A stretch of DNA of 8,940 bases from Clostridia bacterium (GTDB lineage: Bacteria; Bacillota; Clostridia; Christensenellales; Borkfalkiaceae). The position numbers and the translations under genes are program-made. Below are positions 1 to 6,056 of the stretch, piece after piece. Position 1 is the first letter of the stretch; each line of letters begins with the position of its first letter. The stretch spans positions 1 to 8,940 of the forward strand of contig CAAGHC010000042.1 of NCBI GenBank assembly GCA_900769565.1. Reading direction: 5' to 3'. Under the pieces are notes generated by a model. The model was not told where the DNA came from, did no database searches, and saw only the letters and a program-made list of their open reading frames with translations.

Positions 1-48
1 ACTTTTCTTAACTCGTTTACGCACCGTTTACGCGGTCTTTCGCATACG

Positions 49-75
49 AAAAAGCACCCTTTTGGGTGTTTTTTT
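49..75 (+). terminator. Intrinsic terminator of an upstream gene
   Basis: CACCC (55-59) pairs with GGGTG (64-68) around a TTTT loop, with A-rich sequence before it and a run of seven T's (69-75) after it. This is a compact rho-independent terminator. It presumably ends a gene lying left of the window; bases 1-48 are too short to assign to any protein. The A-run on the left could give weaker termination on the opposite strand as well. Confidence 0.72.
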
Positions 76-87
76 ATTATTTAAATA

Positions 88-106
88 CACAGTCAAAATC
101 ACTGTG
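88..106. promoter_or_regulatory. Dyad CACAGT-N7-ACTGTG, candidate operator
   Basis: CACAGT (88-93) and ACTGTG (101-106) form a perfect 6-bp inverted repeat with a 7-bp spacer, about 40 bp upstream of the -35 box of the first operon. Part of it (89-103) reads ACAGTCAAAATCACT and recurs with two mismatches at 2627-2641, ahead of the second promoter. The position fits an activator site, possibly for the AraC-family protein encoded at 5148-6056. That link is inference. Confidence 0.4.
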
Positions 107-146
107 AAAAACTTGTAATTTTACTAACGAAAAAATCAATTACCTC

Positions 147-175
147 TTTACATTTTGGCGATTTAGTGGTATCAT
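147..175 (+). promoter_or_regulatory. Sigma-A type promoter of the isomerase/sialidase-like operon
   Basis: The -35 box is TTTACA (147-152), the spacer is exactly 17 bp, and the -10 box is TATCAT (170-175) preceded by TG at 167-168 (extended -10). Transcription should start near 182 and give a leader of about 25 nt before the ATG at 207. AATTACC (138-144) sits 2 bp upstream of the -35 box; the same heptamer lies 1 bp upstream of the -35 box of the second promoter. Confidence 0.65.
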
Positions 176-206
176 AACTAAAAAGAAATAAACGAGGAGT
201 ATCATA

Positions 207-1028
207 ATGGAACTTAACCCAAATTACGGTATTGAATTAAACTATTTTATCAATCGTATAGGCTTAAAAAAATCAGTAGAATTAGTAGCAAAAGCAGGCT
301 TTAAAAACCTTGACTATACACCCAAGATTATTGAAGACGGTTGGAAAGATGAGATGAAGGAAGCCGTTAAGATTTTTAACGATTACAATCTTACCGTGCA
401 TCAAACTCATATGCCGTTTAACCGTTATGGTAGACACGGGGATAAACATAAGTTATACATGGACAGATGTGCTGAAGCAACTGAACTTATGGGCGCTAAA
501 TTCGCCGTTGTTCACGGTGACGAGTTTGACTTTGAAAACTTGACTTTTACGCCCGAAAGAGCACTAGAATACAACCACGAATATTTTCTTCCTTACGTAG
601 AGCGTGCTCAAAAGAACGGTTATAAAATCGCTTTTGAAACGGTATTTGAAGACTGGGATAGAAGACGTTTTACTTCTGACGAGAAAGAGCTAAAAGCGCT
701 TATTTTATCTTATAATAGCCAAGCGTCAGTATGTTGTTGGGACTTTGGTCACGGAAACGTTTCTTACTGGGGTCGTGCAGCCGATATAATAAGAGATTTT
801 GGCTCGCTAGTACAATGTACGCACGTTCATGATAATACGGGTATGGACTCGCATCAAATGCCCTTATCGGGGGACTTGAATTGGAGCAAAATTATAGGTG
901 CGTTTAAGGATATCGGATATGACGGTGTTATGAATATTGAATATTCGCACGGTAATTATCCCGAGCACTTAACCGGTGAATTTTTAGACCTTACTTATAA
1001 AGCGTTAAAGTACGTTTGTAGCCTTTAG
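207..1028 (+). CDS. Sugar phosphate isomerase/epimerase (xylose isomerase-like TIM barrel)
   Basis: This 273-aa cytoplasmic protein belongs to the AP-endonuclease-2/xylose-isomerase-like TIM-barrel superfamily. Members are metal-dependent and isomerise or epimerise sugars, sugar phosphates or inositol derivatives; the substrate cannot be told from sequence. Likely metal and active-site residues fall in the expected order: HQTH (65-68), H103 (VVHGDE), E144 (AFET), D179 and H182 (WDFGHGN), H206 and H208 (THVHDN), and E245 (NIEYSHG). Length is typical and no domain is missing. The start is set by GAGGAG (194-199), 7 nt before the ATG. It is the first gene of a two-gene operon with the sialidase-like gene 16 nt downstream, which suggests that it acts on a sugar released or recognised by that protein (inference). 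Confidence 0.85.
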   Translation: MELNPNYGIELNYFINRIGLKKSVELVAKAGFKNLDYTPKIIEDGWKDEMKEAVKIFNDYNLTVHQTHMPFNRYGRHGDKHKLYMDRCAEATELMGAKFAVVHGDEFDFENLTFTPERALEYNHEYFLPYVERAQKNGYKIAFETVFEDWDRRRFTSDEKELKALILSYNSQASVCCWDFGHGNVSYWGRAADIIRDFGSLVQCTHVHDNTGMDSHQMPLSGDLNWSKIIGAFKDIGYDGVMNIEYSHGNYPEHLTGEFLDLTYKALKYVCSL

Positions 1029-1044
1029 AATATAGGTGTTAACA

Positions 1045-2190
1045 ATGCAAATTAAATGGACGACTCTTTCAACCGATTTTAATGGTGAAACTTGTTTTAC
1101 ACACGCTAGGGGTTTGATTATGCCCGACGGGTTTGGGCTAATGACTGCGCAACCGTTACGTTTAACGGGGTGCGACGTGTTTTACGGAATGTATATTTCC
1201 TTTACTTACGACGGGGGCAAAACTTGGTCGAAACTTACGCCTAGCAAGACTTTACTTCGCCGTGATATGGGTGACGGGTATGAGATTGCAATGTGTGATG
1301 CAACCCCTATGTATCATGAAAAAACGGGCAAAATTTTATTAATGGGGCATTCTGTTATGTATCTAAACGATAACATGGCGCCACCACCTAGCCCACGCTA
1401 TACCGTTTACGCCGTTTACGAGCCGGAAAAGAAAGATTTTACCCCGTTTAAGATTTTAGAAATGCCCGAAACGGAAAAGCAAACTTATTTCAACTGCGGT
1501 AATGGTTGCGGGCAAATTTTAGAACTTCTAAACGGTGAACTTTTAGTGCCCGTTTATTATATGGATAAAGAACAAGCTGAAAGCCCGTGGACGAGTTGTA
1601 CTTCGGTTTCGGTTGTTCGTTGCTCTTTTGACGGGCAAACGGTAAAGTTTATTGAGATTGGTAACGAGCTTAAAATAGACGTGCCACGTGGACTTGGTGA
1701 ACCGTCAATCGTAAAATACAAAGGGGATTATCTTTTAGCACTTCGCAACGACCAGTCCGGTTACGTTTCAAAGGGGGATGGGCTTAACTTTTCGCCTGCG
1801 ACACAACTAACGTTTGACGACGGAACTAATGTCGGAAACTACTGCACTCAACAGCATTGGATAACGGGTGGTGGTAAATTATATATGGTTTATACTCGTA
1901 AGGGCGTTAATAACGACCACGTGTTTAGACATAGAGCGCCACTACTTATTGCAGAGTTTGATACCGAAAGAATGTGCTTAATCCGTTCTACCGAAAAAAT
2001 TGCCGTGCCCGAGCGTGGGGCAAGGCTAGGAAACTTCGGTTGTCAAAGTTTTCTTGACGGCAAGCGTGCGTTCGTGTTTGCGTCCGAATGGATGCAGACG
2101 ATAGAACCTAATCCTTCCGACTGGACTATTTGTGCTAAATACGGTAGCGATAATTCGGTATTTATTTCCGAAATCGTTTTTGACGAATAG
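1045..2190 (+). CDS. Sialidase-like BNR/Asp-box beta-propeller protein
   Basis: This 381-aa protein is a probable six-bladed beta-propeller of the exo-alpha-sialidase-like superfamily. A near-canonical Asp box, TYDGGKTW, occupies residues 54-61. Further blocks familiar from sialidase-family proteins are GEPSIVKYKG (218-227), NYCTQQHW (265-272), NNDHVFRHRAP (289-299) and PERGARLGNFG (322-332). No export signal is visible, so it is probably cytoplasmic, or the substrate is taken up first. Sialidase activity is not proven: I could not assign a full arginine triad plus Tyr/Glu pair, and many relatives act on other sugars or are uncharacterised. An upstream in-frame GTG (1036) lies inside the likely Shine-Dalgarno sequence (ATAGGTG, 1032-1038), so the ATG at 1045, 6 nt beyond it, is preferred. 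It appears intact and co-transcribed with the isomerase gene. Confidence 0.78.
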   Translation: MQIKWTTLSTDFNGETCFTHARGLIMPDGFGLMTAQPLRLTGCDVFYGMYISFTYDGGKTWSKLTPSKTLLRRDMGDGYEIAMCDATPMYHEKTGKILLMGHSVMYLNDNMAPPPSPRYTVYAVYEPEKKDFTPFKILEMPETEKQTYFNCGNGCGQILELLNGELLVPVYYMDKEQAESPWTSCTSVSVVRCSFDGQTVKFIEIGNELKIDVPRGLGEPSIVKYKGDYLLALRNDQSGYVSKGDGLNFSPATQLTFDDGTNVGNYCTQQHWITGGGKLYMVYTRKGVNNDHVFRHRAPLLIAEFDTERMCLIRSTEKIAVPERGARLGNFGCQSFLDGKRAFVFASEWMQTIEPNPSDWTICAKYGSDNSVFISEIVFDE

Positions 2191-2224
2191 TTGATTAGAA
2201 CTATAAAAAGACACTTAACTTTTT

Positions 2225-2254
2225 AGGACGTAATTTTATAAAAATTGTCCTTTT
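2225..2254 (+). terminator. Probable terminator of the isomerase/sialidase-like operon
   Basis: AGGAC (2225-2229) pairs with GTCCT (2247-2251). After a GT bulge, AATTTT (2232-2237) pairs with AAAATT (2241-2246) around an ATA loop. A short run of four T's (2251-2254) overlaps the end of the stem. It lies 35 nt after the stop codon of the sialidase-like gene. The inner stem is AT-only and the U-tract is short, so efficiency may be modest. Confidence 0.5.
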
Positions 2255-2260
2255 AAGACA

Positions 2261-2289
2261 TTCAAAAATTACAAGCCGTGAGTTATACT
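2261..2289 (+). promoter_or_regulatory. Possible promoter of the 53-codon remnant
   Basis: TTCAAA (2261-2266) and TATACT (2284-2289) are 17 bp apart and match the sigma-A consensus at four and five of six positions. They lie 36 nt upstream of the ATG at 2325 and just after a terminator, so an independent transcription unit is plausible. The region is AT-rich, so a chance match is quite possible. Confidence 0.35.
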
Positions 2290-2324
2290 ATTTATACAAC
2301 TTGTTTTATAAGTAGAGTTATAAT

Positions 2325-2486
2325 ATGTTTAAAAAGTTAACCGAAGGCTACGTATTTAAGTGCAACGACCATATAAAAGGTACGGTAGGCTCTAGAACGG
2401 CAGTTCTTCCCGACGGAAAACTTTTATGTTGTTTATGGTGTGATTTGGGTATACGTTACGTTAAGTTAGAAGTGCAAGATAAATAA
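2325..2486 (+). pseudogene. 53-codon remnant: both ends of a sialidase-like gene joined
   Basis: A short ORF of 53 codons runs from ATG (2325) to TAA (2484-2486). Residues 1-38 look like the N-terminus of an exo-alpha-sialidase/BNR family protein, with SRTAVLPDGKLLCCLW as the first propeller strand and turn. Residues 41-50, LGIRYVKLEV, look like the closing strand such proteins have at their C-terminus. The simplest reading is an in-frame internal deletion near codons 38-41 that removed nearly the whole propeller. What is left cannot fold as a sialidase. It has only a weak Shine-Dalgarno (GTAGAG), but a candidate promoter lies upstream and a strong terminator follows, as expected for a once-functional single-gene unit. 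The family assignment rests on few residues, and a genuine small protein cannot be excluded. Confidence 0.45.
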
Positions 2487-2507
2487 ATTTTTGCAATTTT
2501 TATTATT

Positions 2508-2549
2508 AAAAGGTGAAACAATTTTGATTGTTTTACCTTTTTTATTTTT
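2508..2549 (+). terminator. Strong intrinsic terminator after the remnant
   Basis: The arm 2508-2522 pairs over 15 positions with 2527-2541 (one G-U pair) around a TTTG loop, and T-rich sequence (2538-2549) overlaps and follows the stem. It lies 21 nt after the remnant's stop codon. The A-run at the base of the left arm could let it work on both strands. It should isolate the second operon from the first. Confidence 0.75.
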
Positions 2550-2616
2550 AAATCAGACGGGGTGAGATGGCAGTAGTAAAATAGTAATTATGCAACAGAA
2601 TTTTGGTTAAAAAAGC

Positions 2617-2641
2617 ACTGTATTCGACAGTTAAAATCGCT
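2617..2641. promoter_or_regulatory. Candidate operator: ACTGT-N5-ACAGT dyad plus shared motif
   Basis: ACTGT (2617-2621) and ACAGT (2627-2631) form a 5-bp inverted repeat with a 5-bp spacer. From 2627 the sequence ACAGTTAAAATCGCT matches the element at 89-103 at 13 of 15 positions. It lies about 80 bp upstream of the second promoter's -35 box. The gene-free stretch from 2487 to 2790 otherwise holds only the terminator at 2508-2549, the promoter at 2720-2748 and unremarkable AT-rich sequence; I see no riboswitch or RNA gene there. Confidence 0.38.
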
Positions 2642-2719
2642 TATAAATGTTATAAATTCCATTAAATATTTAAGCGTTCAAATGTCAAGTTTTCCCACTA
2701 TTTCTTAACAAAATTACCA

Positions 2720-2748
2720 TTGAATTTAGCTAGTTTTCGTGATAATAT
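2720..2748 (+). promoter_or_regulatory. Probable promoter of the long second operon
   Basis: TTGAAT (2720-2725), a 17-bp spacer and TAATAT (2743-2748) make a plausible sigma-A promoter; GATAAT (2741-2746) is an overlapping alternative -10 with 15-bp spacing. AATTACC (2712-2718) lies 1 bp upstream of the -35 box, as at the first promoter. Transcription would begin about 35 nt before the ATG at 2791. No good terminator is visible from here to the end of the window, so the downstream genes may be one transcript. Confidence 0.5.
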
Positions 2749-2790
2749 GTGTAGGATGAAAAGTGTTTGAAAAATCAAAGGAAGTTGACA

Positions 2791-3489
2791 ATGAAAGTGT
2801 TAAATTTAAGTGATTTAAGAGATAAAATTCAAGGCTGTTGGGAAGGCAAGAATATAGGTGGTGTATTAGGCGCACCGTTTGAAATGACTAGGGAACTCAT
2901 AGATATAGATTATTATATACAAGATTTATCTAAAGGAATTCCCCCGAACGACGATTTGGACTTGCAGTTAATTTGGCTTAATGCGTGCGAAACTTACGGC
3001 AAATCTGTGAACGCTGATATTCTTGCTGAATACTGGAATTCTTTTGAGATTGCAAACTGTGGTGAATACGGTACGGCAAAGCAAAATTTGGTGTGTGGAA
3101 TTAAGCCCCCGTTGTCCGGAAAAGTGGGAAATCACATGCACAACAGTAACGGCGCTTTTATTAGAACGGAAATCTGGGCGTGCTTGTTCCCCGGTAATCC
3201 CGAAAAAGCGGTAAGATATTCTTATGAAGACGCTATCGTGGACCATGCGGAAGAAGGCGTGTATGCGGCAGCATTCTGCGCAACGCTAGAGAGTGCGGCT
3301 TTCGTTGAAAACGATATAAACAAACTTATCGATATTGGTCAATCGTATATACCCACCGATTGCAAGATAAATAAAGCAATCGATATGGTAAAGGATATGT
3401 ATGCACGGGGAAAGACCATTGAAGAAATAAGAGTAGCGTTACTTACCGATTATCCATCTTATTTTGGAATATTCAACAAGCATCCTTAG
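2791..3489 (+). pseudogene. ADP-ribosylglycohydrolase-family protein, N-terminal part (truncated)
   Basis: These 232 codons encode the N-terminal half of an ADP-ribosylglycohydrolase (ARH/DraG) fold protein. Characteristic blocks are the glycine-rich helix GCWEGKNIGGVLGAPFE (15-31), the first metal-binding motif NDD (53-55), SNGAFIRTEIWACL (119-132), and a DH pair (151-152) followed by EEG. The family hydrolyses ADP-ribosyl or related N-glycosidic bonds using two Mg ions. The second metal motif, of the GxDTD type, belongs to the C-terminal half and is absent. Translation runs off frame at about residue 226 and stops at TAG (3487-3489). The C-terminal tail of the same kind of protein resumes at once in another frame (3531-3845), so this is a gene with an out-of-frame internal deletion. 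The start is ATG 2791, 6 nt after AGGAAG (2779-2784); an upstream TTG at 2767 has no comparable ribosome site. Loss of the second metal site predicts an inactive product. Confidence 0.75.
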
Positions 3490-3530
3490 CGCCTTACAAG
3501 AAGTTATACAAAAACCCTGTAATCAACACG

Positions 3531-3845
3531 GTGATTGATTATGGCAAAGACCCGTATGTAAAGGTTGGCGATACGGTAAAGCTTGGAATCACCTTGTATA
3601 ATCAGAATATGGATAGGGTTAAGCATTGGGTATGCGTAAAAGTAATAACCGATTCGGGCGTAACTTTGAACACTAGTTCGTATATGAGAGTAATGACTTC
3701 GAATAACTACGAAACTAAAAGTGAACTTGCCGTTGAATTTACCGTTGACGAATGTAAAGCGCCTTTTGTAGACGTGTATCTAGATATTACGGTAGAGGGT
3801 AGACCGACTAACGAAGTTATTAAGTGCAGATATTTTTTTAATTAA
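3531..3845 (+). pseudogene. C-terminal domain fragment of the same ADP-ribosylglycohydrolase-like gene
   Basis: About 104 codons from a GTG, with coding-like sequence in this frame extending back to about 3489, encode a small all-beta domain beginning IDYGKDPYVKVGDTVKLGI. It resembles the beta-sandwich tail that long ADP-ribosylglycohydrolase-family proteins carry after the catalytic domain; this is from memory of the family, not a search. There is no Shine-Dalgarno ahead of the GTG and no sensible N-terminus. Independent translation is therefore unlikely except by coupling from the upstream stop at 3489. The reading frame differs from that of 2791-3489, and the catalytic middle of the protein is missing between them. 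The next gene starts 12 nt after its stop, typical operon spacing that supports this being the true 3' end of the original gene. Confidence 0.6.
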
Positions 3846-3857
3846 GGAGAAAGTTTT

Positions 3858-5111
3858 ATGGCTAGAATGAAAGAGATTTTAAAAGATTATGAAAATAGCG
3901 AAAAGAGTTTGTTGTTTGAGGCTGATATGCTACCCGTGCTTTTCCGTGACGAGCAGATGGATTTACTTCAAAACTGCGGTTTTAACGGTGTTGAACTTAA
4001 CGAATATCAATACGGTATTTTGGGTGAAAATATTTTTGAAAAGGTTATCGAAGTTTTGGAAGAGAGAAATTTAGCTATAAAATTTTTACTTTTTAAGGCA
4101 TTCCGAAGAAAGTACGGCATTACCCGTGCGCTAGAATACGATTACAGAAAGCACAAGAACTTTGTAAGTATTCAAGTTTTTGACGAGCCCACTATTCCCG
4201 AAATGGAAGAAGTAAAGGGTATGATTGCTCAATTAGAACAAGTAATTCCTGAAAATATGTACGTTATGACAAACCTTTATCCTTGCTACGTTGACGAATG
4301 TGTTTTGGGTGGCAAGTATGAAGAGTACGTGGATAAATTTTTTAAAGACGTTGTAGCTACCCAAAAGGGCTTAAAGGTTGTATCTTGCGACTATTATCCT
4401 TTTATGGTTGAACCAAACGGGCGAAACTATATGTGTGATACTTGGGCATATAACCATATGCTTTTCGCTAAATATGCTAAAGAGTACGGTGCAAAACTTG
4501 AATGGTGTATTCAATCTTGTAATTACAATGCGCACAGAATTGTAGATGCGCAGGATATAAAAATGCAACTGTATATGTGCCTAGCGTTCGGCGTTACGTA
4601 CGGGATATGTTTCTTTACTTATTCAACGCCTATGCTTAATCCAGATTTTACGACCGGTGGTGGTGGAATGATAGGGCCTAACTTTACGCAAACCACCATG
4701 TACTACGCTGGAAAGGATGCTATTAGCGAAATAAGAAAAATTGAGAAGTATTATCTTGATTTTGAATGGCAAGGCAGTAAGTCTTTCGACGGAATAAACA
4801 ACGGGAAAGAGAAAAATCCTGCTTTTGCATACTTAACGGGCGAAATGGAAAAATTTGCCAAGATAGACGGTATTGAATGTTATGAAAGCACCATTATAAG
4901 CGAATTATACGATAAAGAAAAGGGCAGATACGCTTACGTAGTGGTAAACTATAACGACCCGATTGAAGGTAAGGAAGACAAAGTTAAATTCAACGTTAAA
5001 GACGCTAAAAGTTGCGTTGCTTTTATAAAGGGCGAGCCGGTTGAGTACGGCGCTAGCGTAGAATTTACTTTAGAGCGTGGTGGCGGTGCTTTGATTATTA
5101 TTGAAAAATAA
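3858..5111 (+). CDS. TIM-barrel glycoside-hydrolase-like protein, specificity unknown
   Basis: This 417-aa protein appears intact and cytoplasmic (no signal peptide). Residues about 15-300 read as a (beta/alpha)8 barrel of the glycosidase type: MLPVLFRDEQ then GFNGVELNEYQYG (41-53), VSIQVFDEP (103-111) with acidic D109/E110 at a strand end, CDYYPF (177-182), LEWCIQSCNYNAHR (214-227), and a strand near 241-257 rich in aromatic residues (YGICFFTYSTP). Residues about 340-417 form a C-terminal beta domain, as in many clan GH-A-like enzymes. I do not recognise a named GH family, and the acid/base and nucleophile assignments are uncertain, so no substrate is given. The start is fixed by AAGGAGA (3844-3850), 7 nt before the ATG. 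It lies 12 nt after the broken ADP-ribosylglycohydrolase gene and 36 nt before the regulator, within the same apparent operon. Confidence 0.6.
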   Translation: MARMKEILKDYENSEKSLLFEADMLPVLFRDEQMDLLQNCGFNGVELNEYQYGILGENIFEKVIEVLEERNLAIKFLLFKAFRRKYGITRALEYDYRKHKNFVSIQVFDEPTIPEMEEVKGMIAQLEQVIPENMYVMTNLYPCYVDECVLGGKYEEYVDKFFKDVVATQKGLKVVSCDYYPFMVEPNGRNYMCDTWAYNHMLFAKYAKEYGAKLEWCIQSCNYNAHRIVDAQDIKMQLYMCLAFGVTYGICFFTYSTPMLNPDFTTGGGGMIGPNFTQTTMYYAGKDAISEIRKIEKYYLDFEWQGSKSFDGINNGKEKNPAFAYLTGEMEKFAKIDGIECYESTIISELYDKEKGRYAYVVVNYNDPIEGKEDKVKFNVKDAKSCVAFIKGEPVEYGASVEFTLERGGGALIIIEK

Positions 5112-5147
5112 TCCTAAAAATAATCAACAATAATAAGTAGGGTAAAA

Positions 5148-6056
5148 ATGAAGAAATTTTTTAAGTCCGACGTTTTTGATTATGATATTGATTTTCATAT
5201 TCAATATATGTCGTCTGCAAACGAATCAATTCATACTCACGATTTTTTTGAGCTTGTTTACGTTCTTGAAGGAAGTTTTTTTAACGAAGTTGACGGTAAC
5301 GCTTACTTTTTGACACCGGGGTCGTTGGCGTTTATAGGTTACGAGCAAACGCATAAAATTTACAGTGATTCGAACGTTGCGTATATAAACATTTTGTTTA
5401 ACAGTAATTTTTTATATTCAGCGGGCGAAAATACCTTTGACTTTTTGAAATTATTTTCTCGTTTAACGTCGCAAGACGTGGAGCTTGATAAGGCGAAGAT
5501 GTCGCCTATTATAAAATTCAAAGGTGAAGAGAAGTCGATTTTCGATAATATGGTTCATGCAATGTTATCTGAATATAACCAAGGTGGAAAATATTTTAGA
5601 AAAGTTTTATATCATGAACTTTACGTTTTTTTATTGCGAGTAGTTAGACATTTAGAAGAGATTGATGAAAATAAACAAGACGATTTGCAGTCCAACTTTT
5701 CAGAAGTGGCTAGATACGCTAGAGAAAATTTTAAGGAAATAACCTTGGAAGGTATTTCAAAAAAGTTTTTTTATAGCACTTCGTATATATCTAGAATGTT
5801 CAAGATAGTGACGGGAAAGACGTTTAAAGAATACGTGCAACACGAAAAGTTAAACGTGGCGCTTAAACTAATTGAAGAAACCGACTATTCGTTTGAAAAG
5901 ATTTCAGAAGAACTAGGTTATGCAAATAAAAAAGACTTTTACACAATGTTTAAAAAGAGTACCGGTATGACGCCTGGGCAAATGCGCAAAAGATATAGAG
6001 CGCTTTACGTTGAAAATAAAGACCAAAAAAAGCAGGAAGGAGAAAATCATGATTAG
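5148..6056 (+). CDS. AraC-family transcriptional regulator with cupin sensor domain
   Basis: This 302-aa cytoplasmic DNA-binding protein has two parts. The N-terminal half (about 1-115) is an AraC-type cupin ligand-binding domain, with IHTHDFFELVYVLEGS (28-43) and a later LTPGSLAFIG (55-64). The C-terminal 100 residues carry two helix-turn-helix motifs: ITLEGISKKFFYSTSYISRM (198-217), then the linker helix, then FEKISEELGYANKKDFYTMF (249-268), followed by the signature end KSTGMTPGQMRKRYR (270-284). Proteins of this class usually activate carbohydrate-use genes in response to a sugar. Its place among the locus genes suggests local control, perhaps through the ACAGTyAAAATCrCT elements (inference). 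The Shine-Dalgarno is modest (AGTAGGG, 5136-5142). Its last 8 nt overlap the start of the phosphatase gene, so the two are probably translationally coupled. Confidence 0.9.
   Translation: MKKFFKSDVFDYDIDFHIQYMSSANESIHTHDFFELVYVLEGSFFNEVDGNAYFLTPGSLAFIGYEQTHKIYSDSNVAYINILFNSNFLYSAGENTFDFLKLFSRLTSQDVELDKAKMSPIIKFKGEEKSIFDNMVHAMLSEYNQGGKYFRKVLYHELYVFLLRVVRHLEEIDENKQDDLQSNFSEVARYARENFKEITLEGISKKFFYSTSYISRMFKIVTGKTFKEYVQHEKLNVALKLIEETDYSFEKISEELGYANKKDFYTMFKKSTGMTPGQMRKRYRALYVENKDQKKQEGENHD

Noticed and set aside
14..33. Direct repeat CGTTTACGC at 14-22 and 25-33 (11-bp period)
   Set aside because: Only two copies, and the same octamer CGTTTACG also occurs twice in the coding sequence at 1404-1420, where it follows from codon use. 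Too weak to call an iteron or an operator.
1036..1044. GTG start 9 nt upstream of the sialidase-like ATG
   Set aside because: It overlaps the likely Shine-Dalgarno sequence ATAGGTG and has no ribosome site of its own at proper spacing.
2026..2214. Minus-strand ORF antisense to the end of the sialidase-like gene
   Set aside because: Lies mostly inside a well-supported gene, has no recognisable domain, and its frame is open only because of the codon use of the sense gene.
112..2275. CTTGTAATTTT at 112-122 and its reverse complement at 2265-2275, both in upstream regions
   Set aside because: An 11-base AT-rich match in opposite orientation and at different distances from the promoters. It could arise by chance and does not extend further.
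2487..2790. Intergenic stretch examined for a riboswitch, small RNA or mobile-element end
   Set aside because: Apart from the terminator, short dyad and promoter already listed, I see no conserved aptamer-like core, terminal inverted repeats or target-site duplication.
6010..6048. Earlier in-frame start for the phosphatase gene
   Set aside because: It would add a highly charged 13-residue extension before the signal peptide and has no Shine-Dalgarno, whereas AAGGAGA is well placed for the ATG at 6049.
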